Below are positions 30,853-32,412 of a stretch of DNA of 32,412 nucleotides, in pieces. The notes under the pieces are model-generated. The model was not told the DNA's origin, made no database searches, and saw only the letters and a list, made by a program, of their open reading frames with translations. The stretch's first letter is position 1. The number at the start of each line of letters is the position of its first letter. The position numbers and the translations under genes are program-made. This DNA is from Tenericutes bacterium ADurb.BinA124. Its GTDB lineage: Bacteria; Bacillota_I; Bacilli_A; ML615J-28; CAG-698. The DNA is taken from positions 1 to 32,412 of the forward strand of contig MVZM01000021.1 of NCBI GenBank assembly GCA_002068415.1. The letters run 5' to 3'.

Positions 30853-32094
30853 TTATTCGGCCTCCGCTTGCAACTCTAAATTAGCTTTTTCAGGAGTAAT
30901 ATTTTCAAGCGGCTCTTGTTTTAAGGCGCCATCAATTTCTCCCGCCTTCTTAATGGCAAACTTTGCAAATATCGGCCCCGTTGTTTCATAGATTAAAACA
31001 CTGAACATAATAATCGTCGTAATCGCCATGGCATATTCGGGGAGTTGTTGTCTGACCAAGACGGATAAACCGATGGAAATTCCGCCTTGAGGTAACATCG
31101 CAAAACCTAAGTATTTCTGGACCGTCTTTTCGGACTTCGTTACCACGGCCCCGACATAACTACCTAAGAATTTGCCACCGGCTCTTGCTAAAATATAAGC
31201 AAGACCGACTAAACCGACCGTTTTTAAAATGGCTAAATCCAAACTGGCACCGGCAACGGTAAAAAAGATAACAAAGAAGGGGGAAGCAAAATCGTTAACT
31301 GAGCCAAAAACGCGGTGCGATTTACGAACCATATTGACAACAACCGTTCCTAAAACGATATTCGTTAACAGCGGCGAAAAGCCCAACCATTTCGAAATTC
31401 CCGTCGCCACCCCAATCGCCGCAATACTTAAAATCTGGTGATCATCACGATTTTCGGCTTTTTTGGAAACCAAAGATAAAATCACTCCTAGGATAAAGCC
31501 TAAAATAAAAGATCCACCAACTTCAATCAAGGGTTTAAGAAACATATCGGCTACTTTAACGGGTTCAGCGGAAACCGTTAACTTCGCTACCGCCAAAGCA
31601 ATTCCAAAAGCGACAATCCCAAGTACATCATCCAAAGCGACGACCGGCAAAATGGTCTTCGTCAGCGGTCCATAAGCCCGGTACTGCCGAATGACCATCA
31701 GTGTTGCCGCCGGAGCAGTTGCCGCGGACATGGAAGCAATCACAATCGAAAACGCAAACGGTTGTTTAAACAAAACAAACATAACAAAGAAAACAACCCC
31801 AATCGCCCCAATCACTTCCAATAAAGTAATCCAAAAAATCTTCTTTCCAACTTTAAGCATATCTCTCATTACAAATTCCGAACCGATGGAAAAAGCAATA
31901 ATCGATAAGGCAATTTCGCTAAGAATGGAAAAGTTATCAACATCCGTCGGTGTCACCAACTTAAATAAAGTTGGTCCTAACAACAAACCCGCCAATAAAT
32001 AGCCGGATACGCTTGGGAGTTTAGCCAATTTAGCTAATTTCCCACCAATGAATCCGACAATTAAAATAATGCCTAATTTAATTAAAACTTCCAC
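30853..32094 (-). CDS. Cation/proton antiporter of the CPA2 (NapA/KefB) family
   Basis: This 413-residue, roughly 12-13-helix membrane protein exchanges K+ or Na+ for protons. The ion site is the Asp155-Asp156 pair in VVALDDVLGI, following SAATAPAATLMVIRQY in the unwound-helix region. No C-terminal RCK/TrkA-N domain is attached; the PII-like protein may take that regulatory part. The start is GTG 32094, eight bases after AAGGAG. An out-of-frame ATG at 32099 opens a five-codon ORF and is not the start. A c-di-AMP riboswitch and strong promoter precede it. Two DD aspartates favour Na+/H+-type electrogenic exchange, but K+ cannot be excluded. Confidence 0.9.
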   Translation of the reverse strand: MEVLIKLGIILIVGFIGGKLAKLAKLPSVSGYLLAGLLLGPTLFKLVTPTDVDNFSILSEIALSIIAFSIGSEFVMRDMLKVGKKIFWITLLEVIGAIGVVFFVMFVLFKQPFAFSIVIASMSAATAPAATLMVIRQYRAYGPLTKTILPVVALDDVLGIVAFGIALAVAKLTVSAEPVKVADMFLKPLIEVGGSFILGFILGVILSLVSKKAENRDDHQILSIAAIGVATGISKWLGFSPLLTNIVLGTVVVNMVRKSHRVFGSVNDFASPFFVIFFTVAGASLDLAILKTVGLVGLAYILARAGGKFLGSYVGAVVTKSEKTVQKYLGFAMLPQGGISIGLSVLVRQQLPEYAMAITTIIMFSVLIYETTGPIFAKFAIKKAGEIDGALKQEPLENITPEKANLELQAEAE

Positions 32095-32132
32095 GCCATC
32101 TTCTCCTTCTTCTTAAAGCTCGCTTTTTGGCT

Positions 32133-32172
32133 AAAACAAAAAGCGCATCCGACTTTAAAGCCTTATACGCTT
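32133..32172 (-). terminator. Riboswitch-controlled terminator and overlapping alternative hairpin
   Basis: On the minus strand AAGCGTAT (32165-32172) pairs with ATGCGCTT (32141-32148), including one G-U pair, and TTTGTTTT follows: an intrinsic terminator starting six bases after the aptamer. A competing perfect 9-bp hairpin, CGCTTTTTG (32137-32145) with CAAAAAGCG (32121-32129), reuses its 3' arm and could act as antiterminator. Confidence 0.65.
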
Positions 32173-32178
32173 GGTAAA

Positions 32179-32282
32179 CTCCTATGAGGTTAGCTGACGG
32201 ATTCGGGCGACCAAGTTGCCCTACTTGATAAAATCAAGATTCACCCCGTTAGTTGGGTCCCCCACTACCGAAATATTCGGAG
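32179..32282 (-). ncRNA. c-di-AMP (ydaO/yuaA) riboswitch aptamer
   Basis: The minus strand reads the conserved ydaO/yuaA elements in order: GTGGGGGACCCAA, ACGGGGTGAATC, a variable hairpin, AGGGC...GCCCGAATCCGTCAG and CTAACCTCATAGG. The closing stem P1 is CTCC (32279-32282) with GGAG (32179-32182), which replaces the CGCT/AGCG seen in the B. subtilis type, a compensatory change. This class binds c-di-AMP and usually turns off K+ uptake and wall-related genes by termination. Here it stands before the antiporter/PII-like operon. Confidence 0.92.
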
Positions 32283-32294
32283 ATAACTATAGTT

Positions 32295-32323
32295 ATTATA
32301 ACATAAGTCATTTTTAATGTAAA
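32295..32323 (-). promoter_or_regulatory. Promoter of the riboswitch-antiporter operon
   Basis: On the minus strand TTTACA (32318-32323), 17 bases, then TATAAT (32295-32300) preceded by TGT as an extended -10. Transcription would begin near 32288, just before the aptamer. Confidence 0.85.
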
Positions 32324-32382
32324 GAAAAAACGGTTTGTGATAGTGTCAAATTGTTTTGGGTAAAAATAAATAAATTAAAAAA

Positions 32383-32397
32383 TGGTGAAATTCACCA
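32383..32397. promoter_or_regulatory. 15-bp palindrome at right edge, candidate operator
   Basis: TGGTGAA and TTCACCA are perfect inverted arms around a single A, in very AT-rich DNA about 60 bases upstream of the antiporter -35. It looks like a regulator binding site. It may belong to the antiporter promoter or to a gene beyond the window. The factor is not identified. Confidence 0.4.
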
Positions 32398-32412
32398 TAA
32401 ATTATATATACT

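Overview
The window looks like chromosomal DNA of a low-GC Gram-positive bacterium of the Bacilli/Erysipelotrichia/Mollicutes-related part of the Firmicutes. The evidence is AT-rich intergenic DNA, strong AGGAGG-type ribosome binding sites, sigma-A-type promoters with 17-bp spacers, a c-di-AMP (ydaO/yuaA) riboswitch, a PerR repressor, a MocR-type PdxR next to pdxS, LicD and EpsG proteins, and TGA used as a stop. The genus cannot be fixed from this sequence. No rRNA, tRNA or CRISPR array was seen.

Layout. (1) 1-3600: a gene-free left edge, then a plus-strand four-gene operon that reads as an ABC-three-component (ABC-3C) conflict system: a C-terminal-domain protein with an HNH-like/treble-clef insert, a very small middle component, a DUF2326-type coiled-coil ATPase, and a small Xre-type regulator. 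The operon is visibly more GC-rich than its surroundings and was probably transferred in. (2) 3608-22237: a long minus-strand surface-polysaccharide (capsule/EPS) locus. Its first gene is a winged-helix/Rossmann regulator. Then come a decayed amino-sugar module (two truncated DegT aminotransferases, a short PglD-like acyltransferase, an unrecognised ORF), an intact DegT aminotransferase, the initiating phosphosugar transferase, three glycosyltransferases, an EpsG-type polymerase, two LicD phosphotransferases with two different cytidylyltransferases, a flippase, an asparagine-synthase-like protein, a HEPN-like protein and UDP-glucose dehydrogenase. (3) 22295-26100: a lipoprotein amylase, a NYN-LOTUS protein and a PerR-peroxiredoxin operon. 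(4) 26071-28530: divergent pdxR and pdxS with overlapping promoters around a large palindrome. (5) 28608-32412: a frameshifted orphan antitoxin, an AAA/DUF4143 ATPase behind a 32-bp tandem repeat, and a cation/proton antiporter plus PII-like gene pair under a c-di-AMP riboswitch.

How the genes fit together. The polysaccharide locus contains most of a Wzx/Wzy-dependent pathway: priming by the PglC/WcaJ-like transferase, extension by GT2/GT4 enzymes, polymerisation by the EpsG protein and export by the flippase. Decoration with phospho-polyols is suggested by a TagD-like enzyme, an IspD/TarI-like enzyme with an SDR, and two LicD proteins. Chain-length control genes and the dehydratase that would feed the aminotransferases are not in the window.

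The most puzzling structure is at 18950-21505. Two clearly divergent aminotransferase genes are both cut at the same codon of the same conserved motif, and each is followed by a direct copy of a 112-bp repeat that carries two tandem 21-bp near-palindromes. The other main points of interest are the ABC-3C operon, the complete riboswitch expression platform ahead of an antiporter, and the HEPN-like gene inside the capsule locus.
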